Of a stretch of DNA of 64,000 nucleotides, positions 44,403 to 53,286 are shown piece by piece. Source of the DNA: Actimicrobium sp. CCC2.4 (GTDB lineage: Bacteria > Pseudomonadota > Gammaproteobacteria > Burkholderiales > Burkholderiaceae_D). Both the position numbers and the translations under genes were made by a program. The stretch is taken from assembly GCF_034347385.1 (NCBI RefSeq), contig NZ_CP133777.1:3472001-3536000 (forward strand). Direction: 5' to 3'. Below the pieces are notes generated by a model, which did not search any database, was not told the origin of the DNA, and saw only the letters and a list, made by a program, of their open reading frames with translations. Position 1 is the stretch's first letter; each line of letters begins with the position of its first letter.

Positions 44403-45359
44403 TCAGGACTTGGCCGGCTTGGTCACCAGCAGCACCTTGGTTTCGACGGTGCCGCCGAATGCCGCCTGGGTCTTTTTCGCGGCCAGTGCCTTGAGCACGG
44501 TCTCGATGCCGAACACGGCTTGCTGCGAACCGAACTGATCGACGGTCGCCAGCACGCGGCCATCGGCTAGCATCGGCTGGATCGCATTGATGTTGTCGTA
44601 GCCGATCACGCGCACCTTGCCGGTCTTGCCGGCGGCCTTGATCGCCGAGATCGCACCGATGGCCATGTTGTCATTGCCGCATAACAGCGCCGTGATGTTC
44701 GGGTTCGCGGTCAGCATCGCCGAGGCGACCTTGTTGCCCGGCGCGATTTCCCATTCACCGGATTGCACGCCGATGACCGTCGCACCGGCCGCCGTCATCG
44801 CATCCTTGAAACCCAGCGTGCGCTGCTGCGCGTTATAGGTCGTCGAGACGCCTTCGATGATGCCGACCTGGTCGCCTTTCTTGAGTTGCTGCGCCAGGAA
44901 ATCGCCGGCCAGCTTCGCACCCTTGCGGTTGTCCGGTCCGACGAACGGCACCGTGAAACCTTTTTCCTTGAGCGCGGCATCGTCGAGCTTGTTATCGATA
45001 TTGACGACCAGGATGCCGGCATCGACGGCTTTCTTGAGCACCGGTACCAGCGCCTTCGAATCGGCCGGCGCAATCACCAGTACATTGACGCGCGACACAA
45101 TCATCTGCTCGACCAGCTTGATCTGGCTGAGCGTATCGGTTTCGTCCTTGATGCCGTTGGTGATCAGCACGTACTCGGCGGCGTGGGCTTTCTGGTGTGC
45201 CTTGGCACCGTTTTCCATCGTCAGAAAAAATTCGTTGGCCAGCGACTTCATCACCAGCGCGACTTTCGGCTTGGCATCCTGTGCCATCACAGACGTGACA
45301 GGCAACAGGCACAGTGCGGCGGCAGCGGCGATCAGACGGAAACGAAAACGGGTATGCAT
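44403..45359 (-). CDS. rbsB: Periplasmic ribose-binding protein
   Basis: 318 residues from the ATG at 45359 (GGAG upstream), with a 26-residue signal peptide cleaved after SVMA. The mature part is a type I periplasmic-binding protein: KVALVMKSLANEFFLTMENG at the start, ITNGIKDETDTLSQI, and LLCGNDNMAIGAISAIKAAG. It is the first gene of the operon, downstream of the LacI-type operator. Ribose is the expected ligand from the context (rbsK, rbsD); other pentoses are possible. Confidence 0.93.
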   Translation of the reverse strand: MHTRFRFRLIAAAAALCLLPVTSVMAQDAKPKVALVMKSLANEFFLTMENGAKAHQKAHAAEYVLITNGIKDETDTLSQIKLVEQMIVSRVNVLVIAPADSKALVPVLKKAVDAGILVVNIDNKLDDAALKEKGFTVPFVGPDNRKGAKLAGDFLAQQLKKGDQVGIIEGVSTTYNAQQRTLGFKDAMTAAGATVIGVQSGEWEIAPGNKVASAMLTANPNITALLCGNDNMAIGAISAIKAAGKTGKVRVIGYDNINAIQPMLADGRVLATVDQFGSQQAVFGIETVLKALAAKKTQAAFGGTVETKVLLVTKPAKS

Positions 45360-45410
45360 AGGGGATCTCCAAGGTGGTGTGTGCGCATTTCTGGGAATGC
45401 TTGCAGGGTC

Positions 45411-45426
45411 GCGCAAACGTTTGCGC
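45411..45426 (-). promoter_or_regulatory. RbsR operator with nearby -10 element
   Basis: GCGCAAACGTTTGCGC, a perfect 16-base palindrome around the LacI-family core CAAACGTTTG, 52 bases before rbsB. A TAGTAT on the minus strand (45433-45438) just upstream could be the -10, which places the operator at the transcription start. Confidence 0.85.
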
Positions 45427-45538
45427 CTGCGGATACTACACCGGGAACCAGCGCTCATACCGATCAATTGTCGACACTATCACCGTCGCGGCGCCGCACC
45501 GGCGACTGCACCGACACCGGCAATGGCTACTGATGCGC

Positions 45539-45570
45539 TGCACCACGGCAAGCCACGATGCACCACGGCA
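45539..45570 (+). promoter_or_regulatory. Direct TGCACC repeats, possible NtrC enhancer of the liv-amidase operon
   Basis: TGCACCACGGCA occurs twice, at 45539-45550 and 45559-45570, exactly 20 bases apart. TGCACC is the NtrC half-site. They lie about 70-100 bases before the predicted sigma-54 start. The partner half-sites (GGTGCA) are poor. Confidence 0.5.
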
Positions 45571-45614
45571 TCCGTCATCGCGCGGAAAAACCGGCCTTTT
45601 TTCGGGTTTTTTGA

Positions 45615-45630
45615 TGGCATGTCTATTGCA
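45615..45630 (+). promoter_or_regulatory. Sigma-54 promoter of the liv-amidase operon
   Basis: TGGCATGTCTATTGCA matches the consensus TGGCACG-N4-TTGCW at all fixed positions but one, with the correct GG-N10-GC spacing. Predicted start near 45641, leader about 92 bases before the GTG of the binding-protein gene. Confidence 0.8.
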
Positions 45631-45663
45631 TTGCACTATTCAAGTCGCTTGAATTTAATGCAA
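45626..45663. promoter_or_regulatory. Nested inverted repeat over the liv promoter start
   Basis: TTGCATT...AATGCAA (outer) encloses ATTCAAG-TCG-CTTGAAT (inner). The dyad runs from the -12 element to about +23, where a bound repressor would block sigma-54 polymerase. The XRE-cupin regulator at the operon's end is a candidate binder. Confidence 0.5.
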
Positions 45664-45733
45664 ACCACACGTATTTTAGGCAAGCTTCCTGATAGCAACC
45701 ATTTCGGATGACTGACCAACAAGGGAAAACACC

Positions 45734-46903
45734 GTGCGCCATTTACCTTCCGCAATATCCACATCAGCCCTGGCCGTCGGCCTGGCCCTGCTGGCCGCTC
45801 CGGCGCTAGCCAAGGATGTCGTCAAGATCGCCTTCATCGGTCCGCTGACCGGTGGCGTCTCGTCGATCGGACTGGGCGGGCGCAATTCCGCCGACCTGGC
45901 CGTCCAGCTGCGCAATGCTGATCCGAAATCAAAATACACCTATCAGCTGGTGGTCCAGGATGACGAGTGCAAACCGAACGTCGGCGTGCAGGTCGCCACC
46001 AAGGTGGCTGCCGACAACGCGATCATTGCGGGCGTCACGCACTACTGCTCGGCAGTGGCGATGGGTACTGTCGGCGTCTATAACCGCTTCGGCCTGCCGG
46101 TGGTGGTCTGGGGTGCGGTGCTGCCGGACATCACCTACGCCAACAACTACAAGGACGTGCACCGGATCAACGGCACGATGGTCAACCAGAGCGAAGTCGC
46201 GGCCAAGTTCATGACCGGCCTGGGCTACAAGAAATTCGCGATCATCCACGACACGACCGACTACGGCAAAGGCCATAACAAGTACTTTTCCGAGAGTCTG
46301 AAAAAAGATGGCGGCACCATCCTCGCGACCTTCGGCGTGACTGCCGACCAGCAGGATTTCAGCAGCGAGCTGACCAAGATCCGTGAACTGAAGCCCGACG
46401 TCGTCTATTTCGGCGGCCTCACGCCGCTGGGTGTGCGCATCCGCACGCAGATGGACAAGCTCGGCATCAAGGCCGAATTCGAAGGCACCTCCGGCATCAA
46501 GTCCGACGCTTACATCCAGGGCCTGAGCAAGGACCTGGCCGAAGGATCGGTCGCCTTCCTCGAAGGCGCGCCATGGGAAAAACTGCCGGGCGGCCTGATC
46601 TTCGCGGCCAAGTACCAGCAACAAAAATATGGCGAGCCACCGGAAGCCTACGGCCCGTTTGCCTACGCCGCTGCCAACCTGATCATCGACGCGATCGAAA
46701 AGGTCGGTCCGGACCGCAAGAAAGTGCGTGCCGTGCTCAACGCCACCAAGGACGTCGACACCATCATCGGCAAAGTCACCTTCGACGACCACCGCCAGAA
46801 CATCGTGCCGCTGGTGACCAAGTATGTGGTCGAGGATGGGAAGTGGATGATTTGGGAAGACAGTGCTTATGGCAAGGGGACGCGGAAATTGCCGGGGTTG
46901 TAG
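45734..46903 (+). CDS. livJ: Branched-chain-amino-acid-type ABC transporter substrate-binding protein
   Basis: 389 residues from a GTG with AAGGGA before it. Signal peptide about 1-26 (PALA). The mature protein is a type I (LIVBP-like) binding protein: VVKIAFIGPLTGGVSSIG, AIIAGVTHYCSAVAMGTVGV, IIHDTTDYGKGHNKYF and the late PEAYGPFAYAAANL. The operon also encodes an amidase and an M20-type amidohydrolase, so the ligand is more likely an amide or ureido compound than leucine. The gene symbol denotes the family only. A sigma-54 promoter lies upstream. Confidence 0.85.
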   Translation: MRHLPSAISTSALAVGLALLAAPALAKDVVKIAFIGPLTGGVSSIGLGGRNSADLAVQLRNADPKSKYTYQLVVQDDECKPNVGVQVATKVAADNAIIAGVTHYCSAVAMGTVGVYNRFGLPVVVWGAVLPDITYANNYKDVHRINGTMVNQSEVAAKFMTGLGYKKFAIIHDTTDYGKGHNKYFSESLKKDGGTILATFGVTADQQDFSSELTKIRELKPDVVYFGGLTPLGVRIRTQMDKLGIKAEFEGTSGIKSDAYIQGLSKDLAEGSVAFLEGAPWEKLPGGLIFAAKYQQQKYGEPPEAYGPFAYAAANLIIDAIEKVGPDRKKVRAVLNATKDVDTIIGKVTFDDHRQNIVPLVTKYVVEDGKWMIWEDSAYGKGTRKLPGL

Positions 46904-46931
46904 GTTTAGCCAGTGGCCCCCTGTGTCAAAA

Positions 46932-47062
46932 CGTAGGGTGCAATAACCGAAGGGTATTGCACCGAATGCACCGCCTGCGGTTGATTAAACCGTACATGCT
47001 CCGTCATGACCAATTACACGCAGAACGTAGGGTGCAATAACCGCAGGGCATTGCACCCTACG
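46932..47062. repeat. Pair of REP-like palindromic repeats
   Basis: CGTAGGGTGCAATAACCG starts at 46932 and again at 47026. The second copy (47026-47062) is a perfect hairpin with 13-base arms (CGTAGGGTGCAAT/ATTGCACCCTACG). The first (46932-46963) keeps only the inner arms GGTGCAAT/ATTGCACC. They lie between the binding-protein gene and livH. Similar GTAGGGTGCAATAA elements are scattered in many proteobacterial genomes, from general knowledge. Confidence 0.85.
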
Positions 47063-47104
47063 ACTCTGGCAAAAGCGGGCCGGCACATCAACAAAAGGAA
47101 AACC

Positions 47105-48034
47105 ATGAGCATGCTGGGCCAATACATTTTCAACGGACTGATGCTAGGCGTGATCTACGCCATGGTCGCCGTTGGCTTCACGCTGTTTTTCGGCGTGCTG
47201 GATGTCATCAAGTTTTCGCACGGCGATACGCTGATGGTAGGCGCCTTCGCCGGCCTCGCCACTTCGCTGTGGGTCGTCTCGCTCGGCATCACCTCACCAT
47301 GGGTGCAACTCGCCGCAGTGGTAATCAGCGCCGTCTGCGTCACCGGATTGCTCGGTGCCGCCATTGCGCGCTTCCTGATTTTGCCGCTGCATAAGGCACC
47401 GCCACTGAACACGCTGCTGGCCACGCTGATGCTCGGCACCGTGTTGCGCGAAGCGGTGCGGCTGTTCTATCCGGACGGCTCGAATCCGAAACCCTTTCCG
47501 GCCTTGCTGCCCACCGACACGCTCGCATTCGGCAGTTTCATCCTGCGCGCCGACAGCGTGATCCTGCTCTTGAGCGGCCTTGCCGCGATCGCCGGCGTGC
47601 ACTTCCTGATCACCCGCACCCGCCTCGGCATGGCAATCCGCGCCGTCGCGCAGGATGGCGAAACCGCGCGCCTGATGGGCATCAATTTTGAAGCCGTCGT
47701 GCTGATGACCTTTGCGCTCGGCTCCGGCCTCGCGGCTCTGGCCGGCGTCATGAACGGCCTGTACTACAGCGAAATTAATTTCAATGTCGGCCTGCTGCTC
47801 GGCGTGATCGGCTTCGCTGCCGCCATCCTCGGCGGGCTCGGCAATATCTACGGCGCGATCATTGGCGGCTTCCTGTTCGCCGGCTTGCAGGTGTTCGGCA
47901 GCGTCGCCCTGCCCGCCTTGTTTCCCCATATCGCCAGCGCCTACAAGGATGTCTTCGCCTTCGCGGTAGTCATCATCCTGATGGCCTGGAAACCCACCGG
48001 CCTGATCGCCGAGAAATCCAGCGAGCGCGTCTGA
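47105..48034 (+). CDS. livH: Branched-chain-type ABC transporter permease LivH
   Basis: 309 residues from the ATG at 47105 with AAGGAAA before it; an upstream in-frame ATG at 47006 lies within the repeat region and is rejected. About eight hydrophobic segments. LivH motifs: GVIYAMVAVGFTLFFGVLDV, FSHGDTLMVGAF, MAIRAVAQDGETARLMGIN (ATPase contact) and AAILGGLGNIYGAIIGGFL. It pairs with LivM. Its stop overlaps the livM start (TGATG). Confidence 0.94.
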   Translation: MSMLGQYIFNGLMLGVIYAMVAVGFTLFFGVLDVIKFSHGDTLMVGAFAGLATSLWVVSLGITSPWVQLAAVVISAVCVTGLLGAAIARFLILPLHKAPPLNTLLATLMLGTVLREAVRLFYPDGSNPKPFPALLPTDTLAFGSFILRADSVILLLSGLAAIAGVHFLITRTRLGMAIRAVAQDGETARLMGINFEAVVLMTFALGSGLAALAGVMNGLYYSEINFNVGLLLGVIGFAAAILGGLGNIYGAIIGGFLFAGLQVFGSVALPALFPHIASAYKDVFAFAVVIILMAWKPTGLIAEKSSERV

Positions 48035-49197
48035 TGAATACACTGTCGATTTTCAAAAAACCGGGCATCGTGCTGGCCATCGCCACCCTCGTCATCACCG
48101 TCTACATGTGGCTGTTCCTGCACGCCGAAACCCAGCTCGGCGTGGCGATCCTGCTCATCACCGCTGTGGTCGCGACCATCCTGTCGCGCCGCAGCGGTGC
48201 CACGCAACAGCTCGAACAATCCGCTGCCCGCCGTCCCGGACTGGCGCGGCTGTGGGCGCTGGGCGGCATCCTTGCGCTGGTCGCTGCGTTCTATAACGAA
48301 CACTTCGCGCTGCTGATGATTTGCACGGTGCTGCTGTACACCACTGCGTGCCTGGGCCTGACACTGCAGTTCGGTTTTTCGGGTGTGGCCAACTTTGCCG
48401 GTGCTGCTTTTTTCGGCATCGGCAGTTACACCACCGCGATCATGGTGACCCACACCGGCGTACCGCACCTGCTGGTCATCGTGCTGTCGGGCCTGATCGC
48501 AGCACTGATCGGCTCGCTGCTGATCCTGCCGGTGCTGCGTACGCGCGGCCATTACGCGGCGCTGGTAACGATCGCCTTCGGCATCCTGTTCAAAACCTTC
48601 ATCGAGGTCAACGACGTACTCGGCGGGCCGCAAGGCTTGCAGGTGCCGGGCATGAAGCTGTTCGGGCTGGCCTTCAATGACGGCTTCAGCCTGTTCGGCA
48701 TCGACTTCTCGTTTTATGTCAGCTATGCGCTGCTGAGTCTGGCGATGGCAGCCGGCGTGTTTGTCATCGTCAAAGCGCTGGAGCGCTCATGGATAGGCCT
48801 GAGCATGGATGTCGTGCGCACCGACGAAACCGCCGCCGCCACCTTCGGCCTGCACATCGCGCGCTGGAAAGTCGTGGCCTTCATGATGGGCAATTTCTTT
48901 GCCGGTATCGCCGGTAGCGTCTACGCGATGCTGATGGGGTTTGTCGCGCCGAACAACTTCACCTTTGCCGATTCGCTGCTGATGCTGTCGATTGTGATCC
49001 TGGGCGGGCTGGGCAATCCGCTCGGCCTGATCCCGGCCGCCATCATCGTGCTGGTGCTGCCCGAAAAACTGCAGTTCATCCAGGAATACCGCTACCTGTT
49101 TTATGGCGTGCTGGTGATCGCGATCCTGCTGTTCCGGCCCGATGGCCTGTTACCGCGCAAGACGCGCCTGTTCTTTCAACGCGGAGAAAAAGCATGA
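48034..49197 (+). CDS. livM: Branched-chain-type ABC transporter permease LivM
   Basis: 387 residues, about ten hydrophobic segments, longer than LivH as usual. Motifs: FGFSGVANFAGAAFFGIGSY, GIAGSVYAMLMGFVAPNNF and LGGLGNPLGLIPAAIIVLVL. The EAA-like loop (AAATFGLHIARWKVVAFMMG) contacts the ATPase. The stop overlaps the livG start by 4 bases (ATGA). Confidence 0.94.
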   Translation: MNTLSIFKKPGIVLAIATLVITVYMWLFLHAETQLGVAILLITAVVATILSRRSGATQQLEQSAARRPGLARLWALGGILALVAAFYNEHFALLMICTVLLYTTACLGLTLQFGFSGVANFAGAAFFGIGSYTTAIMVTHTGVPHLLVIVLSGLIAALIGSLLILPVLRTRGHYAALVTIAFGILFKTFIEVNDVLGGPQGLQVPGMKLFGLAFNDGFSLFGIDFSFYVSYALLSLAMAAGVFVIVKALERSWIGLSMDVVRTDETAAATFGLHIARWKVVAFMMGNFFAGIAGSVYAMLMGFVAPNNFTFADSLLMLSIVILGGLGNPLGLIPAAIIVLVLPEKLQFIQEYRYLFYGVLVIAILLFRPDGLLPRKTRLFFQRGEKA

Positions 49198-49964
49198 TCA
49201 CCGTGACCGGCCTGACGATGCGCTTCGGTGGCCTGACCGCGCTCGACCACCTGAACCTGCACATCAACGAAGGTGAAGTCCTCGGCCTGCTCGGACCGAA
49301 CGGCTCCGGCAAGACCACCTTCTTCAATGTCCTGACCGGCCTGTACAAGGCCAGCGGCGGCAGCATCCTGCTCGATGGCGCCGAAGTCATCGGCCAGTCG
49401 CCGCAATCGATCTATCGTAGCGGCGTGGCGCGCACCTTCCAGCGCTCGCGTCTGTCGCTGCCGCTCACCGTATTCGACAATATCGTGATCGGCGACTACC
49501 AGCACATGCAGCGCGGGCTGGTCTTCAACCTGTTCCGGCGCAAGGCCTTCCGGGCCGAATACGATGCCTATGTCGAGAAAGTCACCGCGCTGCTCAACAT
49601 CTTCAGCCCGCCGCTGGTGGCGCAACTGTTCGAGCCGGTCGAGACGTTCTCAATGATAGACCGGCGTCGCATCGAAGTCTGCCGCGCACTGATCAGCCGG
49701 CCGCGCCTGCTGCTGCTCGACGAACCCTCGGCCGGCATGACCCACGATGAAACCGATGCACTGATGGACGACATTCTGCAGGTACGCAGCAAATTGCCGG
49801 GCCTGTCGGTGGTCCTGATCGAGCACCAGATGAATGTCATCAAGCGCATCACCGACCGCTGCCTTGTCCTCAACTACGGCCAGAAAATCGCCGAAGGCAG
49901 CTACGCAGAGATCACTGCCGATCCGGCGGTCCAGACCGCTTACCTCGGGGAGGAAACCGCATGA
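49194..49964 (+). CDS. livG: ABC transporter ATP-binding protein LivG
   Basis: 256 residues. Walker A LLGPNGSGKTTFFNVLTGLY, the Q-loop region GVARTFQRSRL and Walker B RLLLLDEPSAGM with switch His in LIEHQM. The usual LSGGQ signature is replaced by the odd TFSMIDRRRIEVCRAL: the Ser is kept (FSM) but GGQ is changed to MID. This region normally contacts the ATP of the partner subunit. Start overlaps livM and its stop overlaps livF. Confidence 0.92.
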   Translation: MITVTGLTMRFGGLTALDHLNLHINEGEVLGLLGPNGSGKTTFFNVLTGLYKASGGSILLDGAEVIGQSPQSIYRSGVARTFQRSRLSLPLTVFDNIVIGDYQHMQRGLVFNLFRRKAFRAEYDAYVEKVTALLNIFSPPLVAQLFEPVETFSMIDRRRIEVCRALISRPRLLLLDEPSAGMTHDETDALMDDILQVRSKLPGLSVVLIEHQMNVIKRITDRCLVLNYGQKIAEGSYAEITADPAVQTAYLGEETA

Positions 49965-50677
49965 CTACGCACACCGCACTCACTGTCAGGGGAGTCACCA
50001 CCGGCTACGACAAAGTCAATGTGCTGCACGATGTCAGCATCGATGTCGCGCCCGGCAAGATCACTTGCATCCTCGGTGCCAACGGTGCCGGCAAGAGCAC
50101 GCTGATCCGCGCCATCCTCGGCCTGACGCCGCCGCGCCAGGGTGACATCCACTGGCAGGGTCGCAACCTGGCCGGTGAAAAAACCCACAAGATTATCGCC
50201 AGCGGCATCGCCTGCATTCCCGAAGGACGCAAGGTATTTCCGCGCATGAGCGTGGCCGAGAATCTGGCGCTGGGCGCCTTCCTTGAGACCGATGCGGCCA
50301 AGGTGCGCGCGCGGCTGGCGCGGGTCTACGACATCTTCCCGCGCCTCAAAGAACGCGCTGCGCAACTGGCCGGCACGATGTCCGGCGGCGAACAGGCGAT
50401 GGTCTCTATCGGTCGCGGGCTGATGGCCGAACCGACGCTGTTGATCATCGACGAGCCATCGCTGGGCTTGTCGCCGCTGTTCGTGAAAGAGAATTTCAAC
50501 GTCATCAAGCAGATCAATGCGCTCGGCATCACGGTGCTGCTGGTCGAACAGAATGCGCGCCAGACGCTGGCCATTGCGCACCACGGTTACGTGCTGTCGC
50601 AGGGTCGCGTGGTGGCGCAGGGAACGGCCGAGGCACTGGCCGGCAATGACGAAGTACGTGCTGCGTATTTCGGTTAA
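49961..50677 (+). CDS. livF: ABC transporter ATP-binding protein LivF
   Basis: 238 residues. Walker A ILGANGAGKSTLIRAILGL, signature MSGGEQAMVSIGRGLMAEP, Walker B LLIIDEPSLGLSP and switch His region VLLVEQNARQT. This is the partner ATPase to LivG and, unlike LivG, keeps a canonical signature motif. The start overlaps the livG stop (ATGA). The amidase gene follows after 24 bases. Confidence 0.95.
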   Translation: MTTHTALTVRGVTTGYDKVNVLHDVSIDVAPGKITCILGANGAGKSTLIRAILGLTPPRQGDIHWQGRNLAGEKTHKIIASGIACIPEGRKVFPRMSVAENLALGAFLETDAAKVRARLARVYDIFPRLKERAAQLAGTMSGGEQAMVSIGRGLMAEPTLLIIDEPSLGLSPLFVKENFNVIKQINALGITVLLVEQNARQTLAIAHHGYVLSQGRVVAQGTAEALAGNDEVRAAYFG

Positions 50678-50701
50678 TCACAGTCAAAGGCGGAAACCCC
50701 G

Positions 50702-51982
50702 ATGAACAACATCCTCACCCTCCCCGCCCGCGAACTGGTGCGCCGCATCAGCCAGCGCGAGATCACTGCCGAAGCCGTGGTACGCGCCTGCACCGAGCGC
50801 ATCCTGGCCGGCGACACGCGCATCCGCGCGTGGCAATTTTTCGATCCGGCGCTGGCGCTGCAGCAAGCCCGCGCGCTCGACGCCGGCACTACCGTCGGCG
50901 CGCTGCACGGCTTGCCGATCGGGGTCAAGGACTTGATGGATACGGCCGACATGCCGAGCACCTACGGCTCGTCGCTCTACGCCGGCCATCGTCCGGGCAC
51001 CGACGCCGCCGTGGTCGCGATGAGCCGGATCGAAGGTGCGATCGTGATGGGCAAAACCGTCACCACCGAGTTCGCCACGTTCCAGCCGGGGCCGACCTGC
51101 AATCCGCGTGCGCCGGTCGATCAACCGCACACGCCGGGTGGCTCGTCGAGCGGCTCGGCAGCCGCCGTTGCTGCCGGCATGGTACCGCTGGCGTTCGGTT
51201 CGCAGACCGCCGGATCGATCATCCGGCCGGCCGCGTATTGCGGCATCGTCGGCTACAAACCGACCCACGGCACCTTGCCGCTGGCCGGCATCAAGCCGCT
51301 CTCGCCCAGCCTTGATACGGTCGGCGTGCTGGCGCGCAGCGTCGACGATGCGGCCTTCTTTGTCGGCGTGCTGGCGCGCTTGCCACTGCACGTCGTCGCG
51401 CATGGGCGGCTGCGTGTCGGTATCTGCCATACACCGCACTGGGACCGCGCCGGTGATGACTCCCGCGCCGCACTTGCGCAGGCCGCCCGCCTGCTCGAAC
51501 AGGCCGGTGCCGTGCTCACCGACCTGGTTCTGCCGGCAGCCTGCAACGGCCTGACCGCCGCACAAATCGACATCATGGGCTACGAAGCCAGCGCCGCCTT
51601 TGCACCGGAATTACTGACTGGCGCGGCCGGCCTGAGCGATGCCTTCAAGCACTTGCTGGCGTCCGGACTGGCCGTAGATGGTGCCCGTTTTTTTGCTGCG
51701 CAAGCGCTGGCGGCCAACGCACGACTGGCGGTCGATGCGCTGTTCAACCATGTAGATATCGTGCTGGCACCGAGCACCGAAGGCGAAGCACCGGCCGGCA
51801 TTGCGGCCACCGGCGACCCCGTATTCAATCGCCTGTGGACCCTGCTCGGCAATCCGTGCGTGCATGTGCCGACCGGCACCGGCAGCACCGGCATGCCCAT
51901 CGGCGTAACCCTGATCGGCCCGCGCCGGGGTGACGCCCGGACCATCGCGGCAGCACGTGAACTCGAACGCCAGCTGTCATGA
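50702..51982 (+). CDS. Amidase-signature family hydrolase
   Basis: 426 residues. The catalytic triad of the amidase-signature family is visible: Lys in LPIGVKDLMDTA, Ser in the glycine/serine stretch GGSSSGSAAAVAAG and the nucleophile Ser in GSQTAGSIIRPAAYCG. It hydrolyses a carbon-nitrogen bond of an amide; GatA, AtzF and allophanate hydrolases belong here, but no subfamily is clear. It is shorter than GatA. It sits inside an operon with an ABC importer and an M20 hydrolase, so it probably releases ammonia or an amine from the imported compound. Its stop overlaps the next start by 4 bases. Confidence 0.9.
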   Translation: MNNILTLPARELVRRISQREITAEAVVRACTERILAGDTRIRAWQFFDPALALQQARALDAGTTVGALHGLPIGVKDLMDTADMPSTYGSSLYAGHRPGTDAAVVAMSRIEGAIVMGKTVTTEFATFQPGPTCNPRAPVDQPHTPGGSSSGSAAAVAAGMVPLAFGSQTAGSIIRPAAYCGIVGYKPTHGTLPLAGIKPLSPSLDTVGVLARSVDDAAFFVGVLARLPLHVVAHGRLRVGICHTPHWDRAGDDSRAALAQAARLLEQAGAVLTDLVLPAACNGLTAAQIDIMGYEASAAFAPELLTGAAGLSDAFKHLLASGLAVDGARFFAAQALAANARLAVDALFNHVDIVLAPSTEGEAPAGIAATGDPVFNRLWTLLGNPCVHVPTGTGSTGMPIGVTLIGPRRGDARTIAAARELERQLS

Positions 51983-53268
51983 ACTTACCGGAGAACCCAT
52001 TGAATGTGATGCACCCTGCTGCCGAACAGGCACAAGACCACGTCAACAACGACAGGCTGCAAAACGCCATCGCCGCCCTGGCCCACTTCGGCGGTCGCAC
52101 TGATGGCGGTGTCGCGCGCGAAACCCTCACTGCCATCGACCTGGCGTCGCGCCGCTATCTGATCGACCAGGCCCGCGCGCTTGGTTGCGAGATCTCGGTC
52201 GACGCATGCGCCAATCTTTTTTTCCGGCGCGCGGGTAGCCATCCCGAACTGCCCGCAGTACTGACCGGCAGCCATGGCGACACCCAGCCGGTCGGCGGCA
52301 AGCTCGACGGTGCGTATGGCGTGCTGGCCGGACTCGAAGTCATCGCCGCGCTCAATGATGCCGGCATCACGACCTTGCGCGCGATCGACGTGGTGGCCTG
52401 GACCAACGAAGAAGGCAGCCGCTTCGGCCCCGGTGCGATGGGCTCGAGCGCGCATGTCGATCCGTCGCGGCTACCGGGCTACCGGACGGCGCGCGATAGC
52501 GACGGCATCTTCTTCGGCGATGCGCTCGACAACGCGCTGGCCGAAGTGGCCGATCTGCCGCGCCGCCCGATGCCGCTGCCGCTGGCGGCCTGCATCGAAC
52601 TGCATATCGAACAGGGACCGGTGCTGGAACGCGCCGGCATCGCGCTCGGCGTGGTCACCGGCATCCAGGCGGTGCGCTGGTTCACGGTCACCTGTACCGG
52701 CATGGCAGCACATGCCGGCACCACGCCGATGGATGAACGGGGCGATGCGATGGCCGCTGCAGTAGGGGTCGCACAACAGCTGTACCAGCAGGCCGCGCGC
52801 GAATCGGCGCATCAGTTGCGCCTGACGCTGGGCCGCTGGCAGGTCAGTCCGAACTCGATCAACACCATCCCCGGCAAGGTCACGTTCAGCGTCGACATGC
52901 GCTGTGGTGATGACGCAGTACTGGAACGTTTCGAGCACGCGCTGCGCGCGCTGTTGCAGAACGCGGTCTGGCGCGGCAGCATCACGGTCGAACGGATTTT
53001 TTTGCGTGCGCCTACGCATTTTCCGGAGTCGATGCTGGGCCTGATCGAACAGGGTTGCACGCGCGCCGGCAACGCCGCGCCGCTGCGGCTGACATCGGGT
53101 GCGTTCCACGACGCGATGTATCTGGCCGGGCATTGTCCGACCGCGATGATTTTTGTGCCGAGCAAAGGCGGCATCAGCCACAATGCCGCCGAAGCCACCG
53201 ATCCGCATGACCTGTTGCTGGGCGTGCAGGCGCTGGCGTATGCAGTGACGGCGCTGGCCAGCCGGTAA
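51979..53268 (+). CDS. M20-family Zn-dependent amidohydrolase (allantoate/N-carbamoyl-amino-acid type)
   Basis: 429 residues. The M20/AllC-HyuC metal ligands are present: TGSHGDTQPVGGKLDGAYG (His, Asp), TNEEGSRFGPGAMGS (Glu), ELHIEQGPVLE (His), and the late SHNAAEATDP (His). The dimerisation domain (about 215-330) carries TGMAAHAGTTPMDERGDAM. Relatives cleave allantoate, N-carbamoyl amino acids or beta-ureidopropionate, releasing ammonia and CO2. The exact substrate is unknown; with the upstream amidase and importer it points to a ureido or carbamoyl nitrogen source. Confidence 0.9.
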   Translation: MNLPENPLNVMHPAAEQAQDHVNNDRLQNAIAALAHFGGRTDGGVARETLTAIDLASRRYLIDQARALGCEISVDACANLFFRRAGSHPELPAVLTGSHGDTQPVGGKLDGAYGVLAGLEVIAALNDAGITTLRAIDVVAWTNEEGSRFGPGAMGSSAHVDPSRLPGYRTARDSDGIFFGDALDNALAEVADLPRRPMPLPLAACIELHIEQGPVLERAGIALGVVTGIQAVRWFTVTCTGMAAHAGTTPMDERGDAMAAAVGVAQQLYQQAARESAHQLRLTLGRWQVSPNSINTIPGKVTFSVDMRCGDDAVLERFEHALRALLQNAVWRGSITVERIFLRAPTHFPESMLGLIEQGCTRAGNAAPLRLTSGAFHDAMYLAGHCPTAMIFVPSKGGISHNAAEATDPHDLLLGVQALAYAVTALASR

Positions 53269-53286
53269 TTTTCTCGAGAGGATGCA

